Below are positions 49,984 through 57,793 of a stretch of DNA of 64,000 bases, piece after piece. The position numbers were made by a program, and so were the translations under genes. Location: assembly GCA_019636735.1 (NCBI GenBank), contig JAHBWY010000006.1, positions 186,001 through 250,000 on the forward strand, written 5' to 3'. The DNA comes from Phycisphaeraceae bacterium (GTDB lineage: Bacteria > Planctomycetota > Phycisphaerae > Phycisphaerales > SM1A02). Each line of letters begins with the position of its first letter. The stretch's first letter is position 1. Under the pieces are notes generated by a model. The model had not been told where the DNA came from and did no database searches. It worked only from the letters and a program-made list of their open reading frames with translations.

Positions 49984-50739
49984 TCAGCGCCAAACCCAGC
50001 GGGGGTTGGGCTCACGGCCTTCATCGAGGAGTTCGAGCGCTTCACTCCCCCGCGGAATCGCATCTCCCGGCACCGCATAGGCGATCCGGTACTGCTTGCG
50101 AACCTCGGCCTGCTGACCTCGCCCATCGCGCACGAACTGGCGCTCGCTCGAGAGGTTCGACACGAAGACGAACAACTCCTTGCTCGCCAGACTCGTGACC
50201 TTGAAGACGACGATGCCTTCCTTGGCGTTCCCCTCGCCAATGAGGATGTCTCCCAGGATCGTGTTCTGATCTTCAACCAGCGGACTCTCAAGACGACGAA
50301 GGAGCATGCGGCTCACTTCCGACGGAACGCCCTGCCCGGAGACCGTGATGCGACCCTCATCATCCACGAGCTCGAACTTTGGCGAGAATCGCTGATCACT
50401 GTTTGAGTTGTTGGTCGCCTTGTAGGTCATGTACCAATAGGGCGTGCCGTCGCGCGAATCGACGAAGAGACGCATCGGACCTGGCTCAAGGTCGATCTGC
50501 CACGCGGTCGCCGCCTCGGAACGAGCGCGAATCGACGGCCGCCCGTCGCCCTCACCAGAGGTGGCATCCGCATCGCTGCCGATGGCCCCGGGCACCGGTG
50601 CCATGTCGTCGGCGCGTCCATCCTGTGCAGACGCAGCGGCGTGCAATCCCAGCACACTCATCGCCGCGAAAGCGCCTCCGAGAAGAAGACCGATTGAGGA
50701 GCGAACGAAACCGGGTTGGGCCAATGGGCTGCTTCGCAT
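49984..50739 (-). CDS. Secreted or membrane-anchored hypothetical protein
   Basis: This 251-residue protein has an N-terminal signal sequence (about residues 12-38, ending near A-S-A-Q-D). A disordered acidic stretch follows, then a conserved-looking beta-rich domain from about 80: W-Q-I-D-L-E-P-G-P-M-R-L-F-V-D, Y-W-Y-M-T-Y-K-A-T-N-N, and F-S-P-K-F-E-L-V-D-D. The N-N-S-N-S-D-Q turn and repeated beta strands suggest an Ig-like extracellular domain. I do not recognise the family; it may be a planctomycete-specific envelope protein. A TACACT promoter lies nine bases before the ATG, divergent from the GNAT gene. Confidence 0.65.
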   Translation of the reverse strand: MRSSPLAQPGFVRSSIGLLLGGAFAAMSVLGLHAAASAQDGRADDMAPVPGAIGSDADATSGEGDGRPSIRARSEAATAWQIDLEPGPMRLFVDSRDGTPYWYMTYKATNNSNSDQRFSPKFELVDDEGRITVSGQGVPSEVSRMLLRRLESPLVEDQNTILGDILIGEGNAKEGIVVFKVTSLASKELFVFVSNLSSERQFVRDGRGQQAEVRKQYRIAYAVPGDAIPRGSEALELLDEGREPNPRWVWR

Positions 50740-50748
50740 GACTCTGGG

Positions 50749-50754
50749 AGTGTA
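50749..50754 (-). promoter_or_regulatory. -10 element TACACT of the secreted hypothetical
   Basis: Minus-strand TACACT lies nine bases before the ATG at 50739, divergent from and close to the promoter of the next gene. Confidence 0.45.
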
Positions 50755-50798
50755 GCGGCGGAGAAAATCGGGGCCATGGCGAGTGACTCAGCGGCGGC

Positions 50799-50804
50799 TA
50801 CCCT
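50799..50804 (+). promoter_or_regulatory. -10 element TACCCT of the GNAT gene
   Basis: TACCCT is followed by six bases and the GTG at 50811, so the mRNA should be leaderless. Confidence 0.45.
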
Positions 50805-50810
50805 CTCCTT

Positions 50811-51770
50811 GTGACGCTCGTCTCTCCGGCATCCCCGCAGGCTGACCAGCCCCTGCCCCGAGTGCGCCGAGCCACGGGCCACGACCGGCTGCCCGTGCTG
50901 GCGCGGCTGCTCGGACGCGACGCTCATCATGCCGCCCGCTTCGAGCGATTCGCGGCGGATGAGCGCCTCTCCCTCGACCATCTCTGGGGTGCCTTCGACG
51001 ACTCGGGGCGCGTGAACGCGGCGCTCCTGCTCACGCCCTACCCGGGGCGCACGGCGATGCTGACTCTCTCCACATTGCGCTCTCGGGAAGAGGAGAGCGC
51101 CGCCCGCGAGGCCTTGCTGACGGCTCTCTCAGAAGCCGCCACGATGGACCTCGCCATTGTTCAAGCGCTCTTTGAGCCTCGCTTCGATCGTGAGATCGGT
51201 GTGCTACGCGACTCCGGCTTCCGGCGCCTCGCAGCGCTCGCCTCGATGGAGCGCGCCATGGCGCGTCCCGTCCGCGGACGGGTGGAGGCCTCTTCGCCGC
51301 TTCCTCCTGGCGCCACCCTCGAGGGCTACGCCGACGACGCGGAAGGGCGACGGGCGCTTGCGGGACTTCTCGAAGCGACCTATCGGGACACGCTCGACTG
51401 TCCGGGTCTGGCTGGAATGCGGCGTCCGGAGGAGGTCCTCGAAGGTCACCGTCGCGGCGGTCGCTTTGATCGTTCCTTGTGGACCATCCTCCGGCTTGAA
51501 GACGAACCGGTCGGCGCCGTGCTTTTGAACGCGGCGCCGCAGATTCAGGCGTTGGAACTCGTCTATCTCGGTCTTGTGCCCGAAGCGCGGGGTCGCGGAT
51601 TCGGGCGGGTGCTGCTTGAGCGAGCGCTGTCGCTCGCGTCGAGAGAGGCCGTGAATCGCATCGTGCTCGCGGTCGACGAAGAGAACACGCCGGCGCTGCG
51701 CCTCTACCGCGCCGCCGGATTCCGCTGCGCGAGCCGGCGCGTCGCACTTGTGCGACCACTGCGAGCATGA
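50811..51770 (+). CDS. GNAT-family acetyltransferase, probably two GNAT domains
   Basis: This 319-residue protein has a clear C-terminal GNAT domain (about residues 160-315): V-G-A-V-L-L-N, then L-V-Y-L-G-L-V-P-E-A-R-G-R-G-F-G-R-V-L-L, which is the acetyl-CoA pyrophosphate loop, and A-L-R-L-Y-R-A-A-G-F near the end. The N-terminal half looks like a degraded second GNAT fold, as in MshD-type tandem acetyltransferases. The substrate is unknown. It is divergent from the secreted hypothetical. Confidence 0.82.
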   Translation: MTLVSPASPQADQPLPRVRRATGHDRLPVLARLLGRDAHHAARFERFAADERLSLDHLWGAFDDSGRVNAALLLTPYPGRTAMLTLSTLRSREEESAAREALLTALSEAATMDLAIVQALFEPRFDREIGVLRDSGFRRLAALASMERAMARPVRGRVEASSPLPPGATLEGYADDAEGRRALAGLLEATYRDTLDCPGLAGMRRPEEVLEGHRRGGRFDRSLWTILRLEDEPVGAVLLNAAPQIQALELVYLGLVPEARGRGFGRVLLERALSLASREAVNRIVLAVDEENTPALRLYRAAGFRCASRRVALVRPLRA

Positions 51771-52257
51771 GTTTTCGGCGCTTGGCGCGGCGGTAGCAGA
51801 ACGCTTCAGCCACCGCAACTCGCCATGCGCGCATTGAAGACGCGGCGCGGTAGCAGATCGTCAAGGCGCCCGTTCGATGCGCCACTTGTCCACATTGCAC
51901 GGACACTGCGCGGCCGACAGGATGTTGCGCAGAATTTTGCGCCGCGTAAGCCGCGTGTTCATGGCACTTGGCGCTCTCGAAGTCCCATGCGCAAGCCCGC
52001 TCTCATCGGGATCCCTCTTGGCGCAGCGCAAGATCTCACTATCTTTCCCGCTTCGCTCAAGGATGAGCACCTCAACGACCGTCCGATCCCGGTCGTCGCG
52101 CTCGCCCCTGCGGGTTTCGCGCGACGGACGCTTCCGGGATCCGACGCTCGGCGAGCGCTGTTCCGGCCACTGATGGCATCGTCTGGAATCCGGGCTTCCC
52201 TGACCCCTTTCACCGGGTCGGCGCGGTGTGTGCGCGTCCGATCCTGGGAGACGCTGC
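51771..52257. other. Spacer upstream of dnaA, possible replication origin
   Basis: This 487-base stretch holds no gene. It has one near-consensus DnaA box, TTGTCCACA at 51886-51894 (one mismatch to TTATCCACA). There are two related direct repeats built around GCGGTAGCAGA or GCGCGGTAGCAGA (about 51790 and 51847) and three copies of CTTGGCGC. A palindromic GCGCAGAATTTTGCGC is near 51928. There is no clear AT-rich unwinding region, so an origin is only a possibility. GGGAG at the right end is the dnaA ribosome binding site. Confidence 0.35.
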
Positions 52258-53760
52258 ATGCACCAGGATGGTGATGGACCCAAGATTGAACCCGAGACCA
52301 ATGCCCTCTCCCCTGCGGCCCAACAGATCTCCGGCCACCTCCGCGAAGCGATCGGAGTGCAGCGCTACCGCCTCTGGTTCGACGGCGGAACGAATCTCGA
52401 GGTCGACGGCGACGAGGTTCGCGTGGAGGCCGCCACGCAGTTCGTGGCGGATTGGATCGGCCGGAACTTCCGAACGGAACTTGAGTCTGCGGCCCGAGAC
52501 ACACTCGGCGCCGGAGCGCGCGTCCGATTCGGCGTTGCCGCGCCCCCTGCGGGGCGTCCGGGCGACGCTGCGGATGACGCCGCTTCGCGTCGGGCTCGGG
52601 CGCGACTCGCGCACGCTGCGGGCACGATGCCCGCGGCCCGGATCCCGGCGGGCCACGGCGCGGACACGGATGCCGCGCCGGCCCGTCGGCCCGAGACCCG
52701 TCGCTTGAGCGACTTTGTCGTCGGCGACTCAAACCGCGTCGCCTTCGATGCCTCGCGTCGCGTGGCGGAGGCGCCGCCGGCGGCGGTCCCCAATCTCTTC
52801 CTCCATGGCGGGGTCGGCCTCGGCAAGACGCACCTGCTCCAGGGCATCTGCCATCGGCGACGGGAGCGCTATCCCCGCGAGCGCATTCGTTACACGACGG
52901 GCGAGCAGTTCACGAACGAGTATGTCGCGGCGGTGCGAAGCGGATCGCTCGAGACCTTCCGAGCGCGCATGCGACGGCTCGACCTGCTCTGCATCGACGA
53001 TGTGCACTTCATTGCAAACAAGGCCGCCACCCAGAACGAGTTCATGCACACCATGGACGCGATCGACCGGATCGGCCGCGTGGTGCTCGCCTCCGACGAG
53101 CATCCGCGGCAAATCCGGCGCGTGAGTGAAGGCCTGCTGAGCCGCTTCCTCGCCGGTGCCGTCGTGCGGATCGACGCCCCCGACCGCGCCACTCGAGTGG
53201 AACTCGTCGAACGACTGGCAGCGCAGCGGCGCATGGACCTCACACCGGAGGCCGCCGATGCCGTCGCGGGCGCCTGTGTCGGAAGTGTGCGGGAAATCGA
53301 AGGTGCACTCGCCCGCCTCGCGGCCATCCAGATGGTCGAGGGCACGCTTCGCGAGCCGATCAGCGCGGGTCTGGTGGCGCGAGTCCTTCGAGATGATCGC
53401 GCGCAGTGGCGACGCGGACCGCTTCGGGCCGACGACATCGTGCAGGCGGTCATTGAGCGACTCGATGTCTCACGCGAGCAACTCAGCGAAGGGAGCCGGC
53501 ATCGCCGCGTGGTGCTCGCCCGCGGCGTGGCCGTGTACCTGCTGCGCGAGTTGACGAACTTCAGCTTTCCCGAGATCGCCCGCCTCTTCGGCAAGGGGGG
53601 ACACTCCTCGGCGCTGGGCGCCGACCGGCGCCTTCGGAGCATGCTGGCCGAGGATGAGACTGTCGTCGATGTGCCGGGCGGTCCCATCTCTCTCAGGGAG
53701 CTCGTCGACCACCTCCGCCACAGCCTTCTTCGCAGTGCGGACGGTACGATGCCCCGATGA
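52258..53760 (+). CDS. dnaA: Chromosomal replication initiator protein DnaA
   Basis: DnaA binds origin boxes and melts DNA with ATP. The 500-residue protein has domain I with a helical L-W-F-D-G region, a disordered Ala/Arg-rich domain II (about residues 95-150), and the AAA+ domain III with Walker A GGVGLGKTHL (about 184-193) and Walker B LLCIDDVHFI. Sensor motifs and the box VII arginine region follow. Domain IV has the helix-turn-helix, but its signature is changed: G-K-G-G-H-S-S-A-L-G-A-D-R-R replaces the usual G-R-D-H-T-T-V-x-x-A-x-x-K. ATG 52258 has GGGAG eight bases before it. It overlaps the next gene by four bases. Confidence 0.92.
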   Translation: MHQDGDGPKIEPETNALSPAAQQISGHLREAIGVQRYRLWFDGGTNLEVDGDEVRVEAATQFVADWIGRNFRTELESAARDTLGAGARVRFGVAAPPAGRPGDAADDAASRRARARLAHAAGTMPAARIPAGHGADTDAAPARRPETRRLSDFVVGDSNRVAFDASRRVAEAPPAAVPNLFLHGGVGLGKTHLLQGICHRRRERYPRERIRYTTGEQFTNEYVAAVRSGSLETFRARMRRLDLLCIDDVHFIANKAATQNEFMHTMDAIDRIGRVVLASDEHPRQIRRVSEGLLSRFLAGAVVRIDAPDRATRVELVERLAAQRRMDLTPEAADAVAGACVGSVREIEGALARLAAIQMVEGTLREPISAGLVARVLRDDRAQWRRGPLRADDIVQAVIERLDVSREQLSEGSRHRRVVLARGVAVYLLRELTNFSFPEIARLFGKGGHSSALGADRRLRSMLAEDETVVDVPGGPISLRELVDHLRHSLLRSADGTMPR

Positions 53761-55325
53761 TGCCGCTGGTCGGGATCGTCTCGCTGACTGCCACCGTTGC
53801 CCTCGCTGCGGCAAGTCCGCAGGATCGCTACGCGCCGCCAGATCCCTACGAGATGAACATCCGGTCCCTGCGCGAGGCGGTTCGAATGCCACCCGCCGGC
53901 GGCCGAAGTTCAGGCCTGCTGGCCCTCATCGAGCTCGAAGATCCCGACCTTCGTCCCGTGTTCCAGTCGCTCGTGCAGCGACAGGATCGTCCGGTCATGC
54001 AGGCCGATGCCGTCGTCGGCATCGCGACGGTCGATCCGAAGCGCACGGTCGATCCCTTCGTCCTTCGACAGGTGAGCAATGTCGCGTTGCGCTCCGAGAT
54101 CCTCAAGACGCTGATTGGTCGCGGGCTTCTCCGTCCTTCGGAGATCGATCAGATCCTGCGCTGGCCCGATGAACTGCTGCCTGAAGATCGCCTCTTCCTG
54201 GTGGCGACGCTTGAGCGTGAGGGCGCGCCCTGGGAGACTTCCGAGCTGGCGACGATGCTCACCTCCGAGGTGGCGGAGTTCCGCGCTCTGGCCGCGCTCC
54301 TGCTCCTTGAGCGCGGTGACTCGACGGCGTGGGATGAGTTCCGCCCACTCATCGCCGAAATGCCGCCGAGCGATCGCAACGCGCTCCTGTCCACGCTCGC
54401 CCCCGCCATTCGGGCGTACCGGCTGGAGGCGGCAGCAACTCAGCTTCTTCGCATCGCCTCGGATCGTTCGGTGGATGCGAATGTCCGCGCCGCAATCATC
54501 GGTTCCTCGCTCGAGCTTGCTCCAGCCGCCGGTCTCCGCGCCCTTCGACAGGAAGTCGCCGAGGATCGCTCGACGCTGAATCTCTCTCGATACGCCCTGC
54601 TTCTGCTGGTCACCGCGGAGCGGGAAGGCATCGATCCCGAAGCTTTCGATGACTTCGGAGCCGATGCTCCGAGCGAGGTCCGCACGCTGATCGCCGCTGC
54701 ACGCTGCGCTCACGGGGGGCCCGACTGCGCCGACGCCTTCGTTGCGGTGCTGAATCTCGGAGTCCGGCCCGCAGCCGAGTGGGTGATGACTCGCGCTGAC
54801 GCGATTGCTGGCGAGGACCCCGCTCTGGCCATCAGGGTCATGAACCATGTGCTCGATCTCTCGGTGCAGGCTCGTTCGCCGAGAGAGCCCATCATGATCA
54901 TGGCCGTCCGCGCCGCTGAACGACTGGTCGCGCTTGACCCTGAAGGTCTTCGAGCACGAATCCTTGATCCGGCCACGCCGTCAACTGTGATCGAGGCGAT
55001 CTTCGTCGGTCTCGTCGATGCCGCGAACGATCGGGAGTGGGTCCGTGCCACGCCTGATCCGGATCGCATCGCCGCCCGCCGCGCGTCCGCAGCGCAACTG
55101 GCTTCGTCGGTCCGAGGTCGGCTCCCCCGCCGCTTCGACTCGATGGCGCTCGTGGCCATCGCGCGGGCCGGCGCGCCGCTCTCGCAGGCCGACATCCAGC
55201 AACTTGGAACGATCGGGGCTGGAGGCGGGCGCGTGGATGAGCCCCTCCAGATTCAGGCCGCGTGGTTCTATCTCAAGGCGTTGGGTCGTCATCGAGAGGC
55301 CCTCGCCCGACTGTCGCCCGAGTGA
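53757..55325 (+). CDS. Secreted alpha-helical repeat (HEAT-like) protein, function unknown
   Basis: This 522-residue protein has an N-terminal signal sequence (M-M-P-L-V-G-I-V-S-L-T-A-T-V-A-L-A-A-A, about residues 1-20). The rest is almost all paired helices of 30-40 residues with repeated A-x-x-x-L-L and R-x-x-x-x-L patterns, which fits HEAT or similar alpha-solenoid repeats. Such domains scaffold protein complexes. The ATG overlaps the dnaA stop (ATGA at 53757), so it is translationally coupled to dnaA. A tie to replication is not shown; the signal peptide argues against a direct role. Confidence 0.65.
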   Translation: MMPLVGIVSLTATVALAAASPQDRYAPPDPYEMNIRSLREAVRMPPAGGRSSGLLALIELEDPDLRPVFQSLVQRQDRPVMQADAVVGIATVDPKRTVDPFVLRQVSNVALRSEILKTLIGRGLLRPSEIDQILRWPDELLPEDRLFLVATLEREGAPWETSELATMLTSEVAEFRALAALLLLERGDSTAWDEFRPLIAEMPPSDRNALLSTLAPAIRAYRLEAAATQLLRIASDRSVDANVRAAIIGSSLELAPAAGLRALRQEVAEDRSTLNLSRYALLLLVTAEREGIDPEAFDDFGADAPSEVRTLIAAARCAHGGPDCADAFVAVLNLGVRPAAEWVMTRADAIAGEDPALAIRVMNHVLDLSVQARSPREPIMIMAVRAAERLVALDPEGLRARILDPATPSTVIEAIFVGLVDAANDREWVRATPDPDRIAARRASAAQLASSVRGRLPRRFDSMALVAIARAGAPLSQADIQQLGTIGAGGGRVDEPLQIQAAWFYLKALGRHREALARLSPE

Positions 55326-55326
55326 C

Positions 55327-56493
55327 ATGCCAGTCATTCCACTGAACCAGCCTGAGTTGACGAAGGAGGACCTTCGCGCGGTCTCTGAATCGCTGCGACG
55401 AGGTCGCCTGGTGATGGGGCCGTCGGTTCTGGAGTTCGAGCGCCTCATGGCGGAGCGCACGCGCCGGCCTTATGCAATCGCTGTCGCGAGCGGTGGTCTT
55501 GCGATGGAGATCGCCCTCAAAGCTCTGGGCATCGGTCCCGGCGACGAGGTTCTCGTCCCGGCATTCGGTCACGCGAGCTATGCCCACAGTGTGCTCCACT
55601 GCGGGGCGCGCCCAGTGTTCGTGGATATCGAACCTCGGTCGCTCTCCATGGATGCCGCTCGCGCCGAGCGGGCATGCACCGTGCGGACCCGCGCGATCCT
55701 TGCCGGTGCTCCCTTCGGGAATCCCATCGGCCTTCCCGCGCTTGTCTCCCTCTGCACGCGCCTCGAGATTCCGCTTGTCGAAAATGGCGGCGAAGGTCTC
55801 GGAAGCGAACTGGGCCGAGACTGCGTCGGTCGATTCGGACGGATCGCGAGCTTCGGCTTCTTCGTCAATCGCCCCGTGACGACCGGTGAAGGAGGCATGC
55901 TCGTCACCCATGACGATCATCTCGCCGCCGCATGCCGTGCGCTCCGCAACCAGGGGCGCATGGACCGCATGAGTTTCCCCGGCCAGGATGCCGACCTCGG
56001 GATGATTCTCGACCATCGCTGCGATGGCTATGACGCGCGCATGCCGGAACTCTGTGCAGCGCTTGGGGCGAGCCAACTCAGCCGACTGGATGAGACGATG
56101 GCGCGGCGCCAGGAGATCGTCGAAGAGTATGTCGCGCGACTGGCCGGCAACTCCGATCTCATTCTTCCCACGGTCCCTGAGGGAGCGAAGATCAGTTGGT
56201 CCGCCTTCGTCGTGCGGCTTTCAGATCGCTTCTCCGCGCTGGATCGCGACCTCATCATCAACACCCTTCATCGCCATGATGTCGGTGCGGCGAACTACTA
56301 CCCCTGCCAATCGCTGCTGCCCCATGTTCGAAGCGTGCTCGGCACCCAGCAGGGAGATTTTCCCGTGGCTGAGAGCGTGGCGGGTCGAACCCTGGCGCTA
56401 CCCCTCTACGATCGCATGACCAGCGAGGATGTGAAGACGGTGGCGCAGGTCCTCGAGATCGCCATCGGGCGCCTGAATGTCACGCGCGACTGA
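55327..56493 (+). CDS. DegT/DnrJ/EryC1-family protein lacking the PLP lysine
   Basis: This 388-residue protein has the sugar aminotransferase fold: P-L-N-Q-P near the start, L-K-A-L-G-I-G-P-G-D-E-V-L-V-P, and P-V-F-V-D-I-E-P. The PLP-binding strand that is normally E-D-A-A-x-x-x-G reads E-N-G-G-E-G-L-G, so the aspartate is Asn153. The Schiff-base lysine region reads F-F-V-N-R-P-V-T-T-G-E-G-G-M, with Arg182 in place of Lys. A dehydratase (ColD) with a changed lysine is known in this family, but it uses His. The protein is probably not a normal aminotransferase. It starts one base after the HEAT-like gene, in the dnaA operon. Confidence 0.82.
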   Translation: MPVIPLNQPELTKEDLRAVSESLRRGRLVMGPSVLEFERLMAERTRRPYAIAVASGGLAMEIALKALGIGPGDEVLVPAFGHASYAHSVLHCGARPVFVDIEPRSLSMDAARAERACTVRTRAILAGAPFGNPIGLPALVSLCTRLEIPLVENGGEGLGSELGRDCVGRFGRIASFGFFVNRPVTTGEGGMLVTHDDHLAAACRALRNQGRMDRMSFPGQDADLGMILDHRCDGYDARMPELCAALGASQLSRLDETMARRQEIVEEYVARLAGNSDLILPTVPEGAKISWSAFVVRLSDRFSALDRDLIINTLHRHDVGAANYYPCQSLLPHVRSVLGTQQGDFPVAESVAGRTLALPLYDRMTSEDVKTVAQVLEIAIGRLNVTRD

Positions 56494-56577
56494 GCACCGC
56501 GATCGCGAGTGACTTGGCGGCTTGTCGCGGAGAGGCGATCGCTGACCCTCCTGTGTGGCCCACTTCCGGCGAGTCGA

Positions 56578-57792
56578 TTACGAGTGGCCCGGCTTGAGAA
56601 AGGCGTCAACGCGCAGCGCCGTGATCGCGAGCAGGGCCGCGCGATGGCCGAGAGACGAGAGCTCGACGAACTCATCGTGGCGATGGAGGTTCCCGCCGCA
56701 CACACCCATCGAGTCGAGGGAGGGAAGCCCGGCATCCTCAAGCACATTGCCGTCGGAAGAGCCGCCGGTCGCTCGCTCGCTCAGCGGATGCCCGAGGTCC
56801 TTGGCTGCGCCGAGGCAGATGTCGATCAACGGCCTGAGCGCCGCAGTCAACGGCTTCGCCGGACGATTGAGTGAGAGTTCGACGGTGACGCACGGTGGCT
56901 GGTCGGGGGTGCCCATCGCCAGTGGCTCAAGCGCTCTTGCAATGGCCTCTCCCGCCGCGCGGTCACGAAAGCGCACGGAGCCCTTCGCGCGGGCGTGGGC
57001 CGGAACGATGTTCGAAGCTTCACCCCCCTCGATGACCCCGATGTTCACGATGCGACCATGTTCGACGGCGCTCACGCGCGCCGCGGCCGACATCGCCTCA
57101 GCGAGCGCGGTGATGGCGGAGACTCCCGAGGCGAAGTCCCGCCCCGCATGGGCTGCCCGACCATGGGCCTCGATCAGCAGTTGACCCGAACCCATGCGTT
57201 CGATCACAAGTCCGCCGCCGGGCAGCGCCGGCTCCAGCACAAACGCCGCTCCATGCAGCGGCGCCAGCGCACGAAGATGCTCCATGCTGTGGTAGCTGCC
57301 GGTCTCTTCGTCGGAGTTGAGAACAACGGTCCAAGGCCGCGCGACCCCTTCGGCATGGAGCGCCTCGAGCGCGGCGATCATGATCGCGAGCCCTCCCTTC
57401 ATGTCGCTCACGCCGGGACCGATCGCCCGATCACCCTCACGCCGGAAGGTCGTGAAGGAGCCATTCGGATCAAAGACCGTATCCAGATGACCGCAGAAGA
57501 GAAGTGGGCGAGATCGACTCGGCGATGCGCCCAAGGGACCCTCGACGACCAGTGTGGGCGGGATCGGATCGCGCGGTCCCACGAAGCCCGGCGCCACGGC
57601 ACCCGGCAACTCACGAGCGACGCCTCCCAGGGCTTCCAAGCGATGGCGCAGGATGCCGCGAAGCTCCGTGAGCCCAGGGGCGAAGTTCCATCCTGTGGGG
57701 ATGTTCACCCACGCTTCGAGATCCCGCTCGATTGACGGCCGAGCCTTCTCCAGTCGTTCGACCAGGCGGACCTCCAGTGCGGAGAGCGCCAT
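56578..57792 (-). CDS. M20 family metallopeptidase (carboxypeptidase G2-like)
   Basis: This 404-residue protein has the M20 metal site motifs L-L-F-C-G-H-L-D-T-V, G-P-G-V-S-D-M-K-G-G, and the catalytic N-S-D-E-E-T-G. A lid or dimerisation domain follows (about residues 180-300), with the His of G-R-A-A-H-A-G-R, and the late G-N-L-H-R-H-D-E-F-V provides a further ligand. It is closest to the CPG2/ArgE/DapE branch. The ATG lies one base after the stop of the DapF fusion, so it is in that operon. A DapE-like role in diaminopimelate synthesis is possible from context but not shown. Confidence 0.82.
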   Translation of the reverse strand: MALSALEVRLVERLEKARPSIERDLEAWVNIPTGWNFAPGLTELRGILRHRLEALGGVARELPGAVAPGFVGPRDPIPPTLVVEGPLGASPSRSRPLLFCGHLDTVFDPNGSFTTFRREGDRAIGPGVSDMKGGLAIMIAALEALHAEGVARPWTVVLNSDEETGSYHSMEHLRALAPLHGAAFVLEPALPGGGLVIERMGSGQLLIEAHGRAAHAGRDFASGVSAITALAEAMSAAARVSAVEHGRIVNIGVIEGGEASNIVPAHARAKGSVRFRDRAAGEAIARALEPLAMGTPDQPPCVTVELSLNRPAKPLTAALRPLIDICLGAAKDLGHPLSERATGGSSDGNVLEDAGLPSLDSMGVCGGNLHRHDEFVELSSLGHRAALLAITALRVDAFLKPGHS

Positions 57793-57793
57793 C

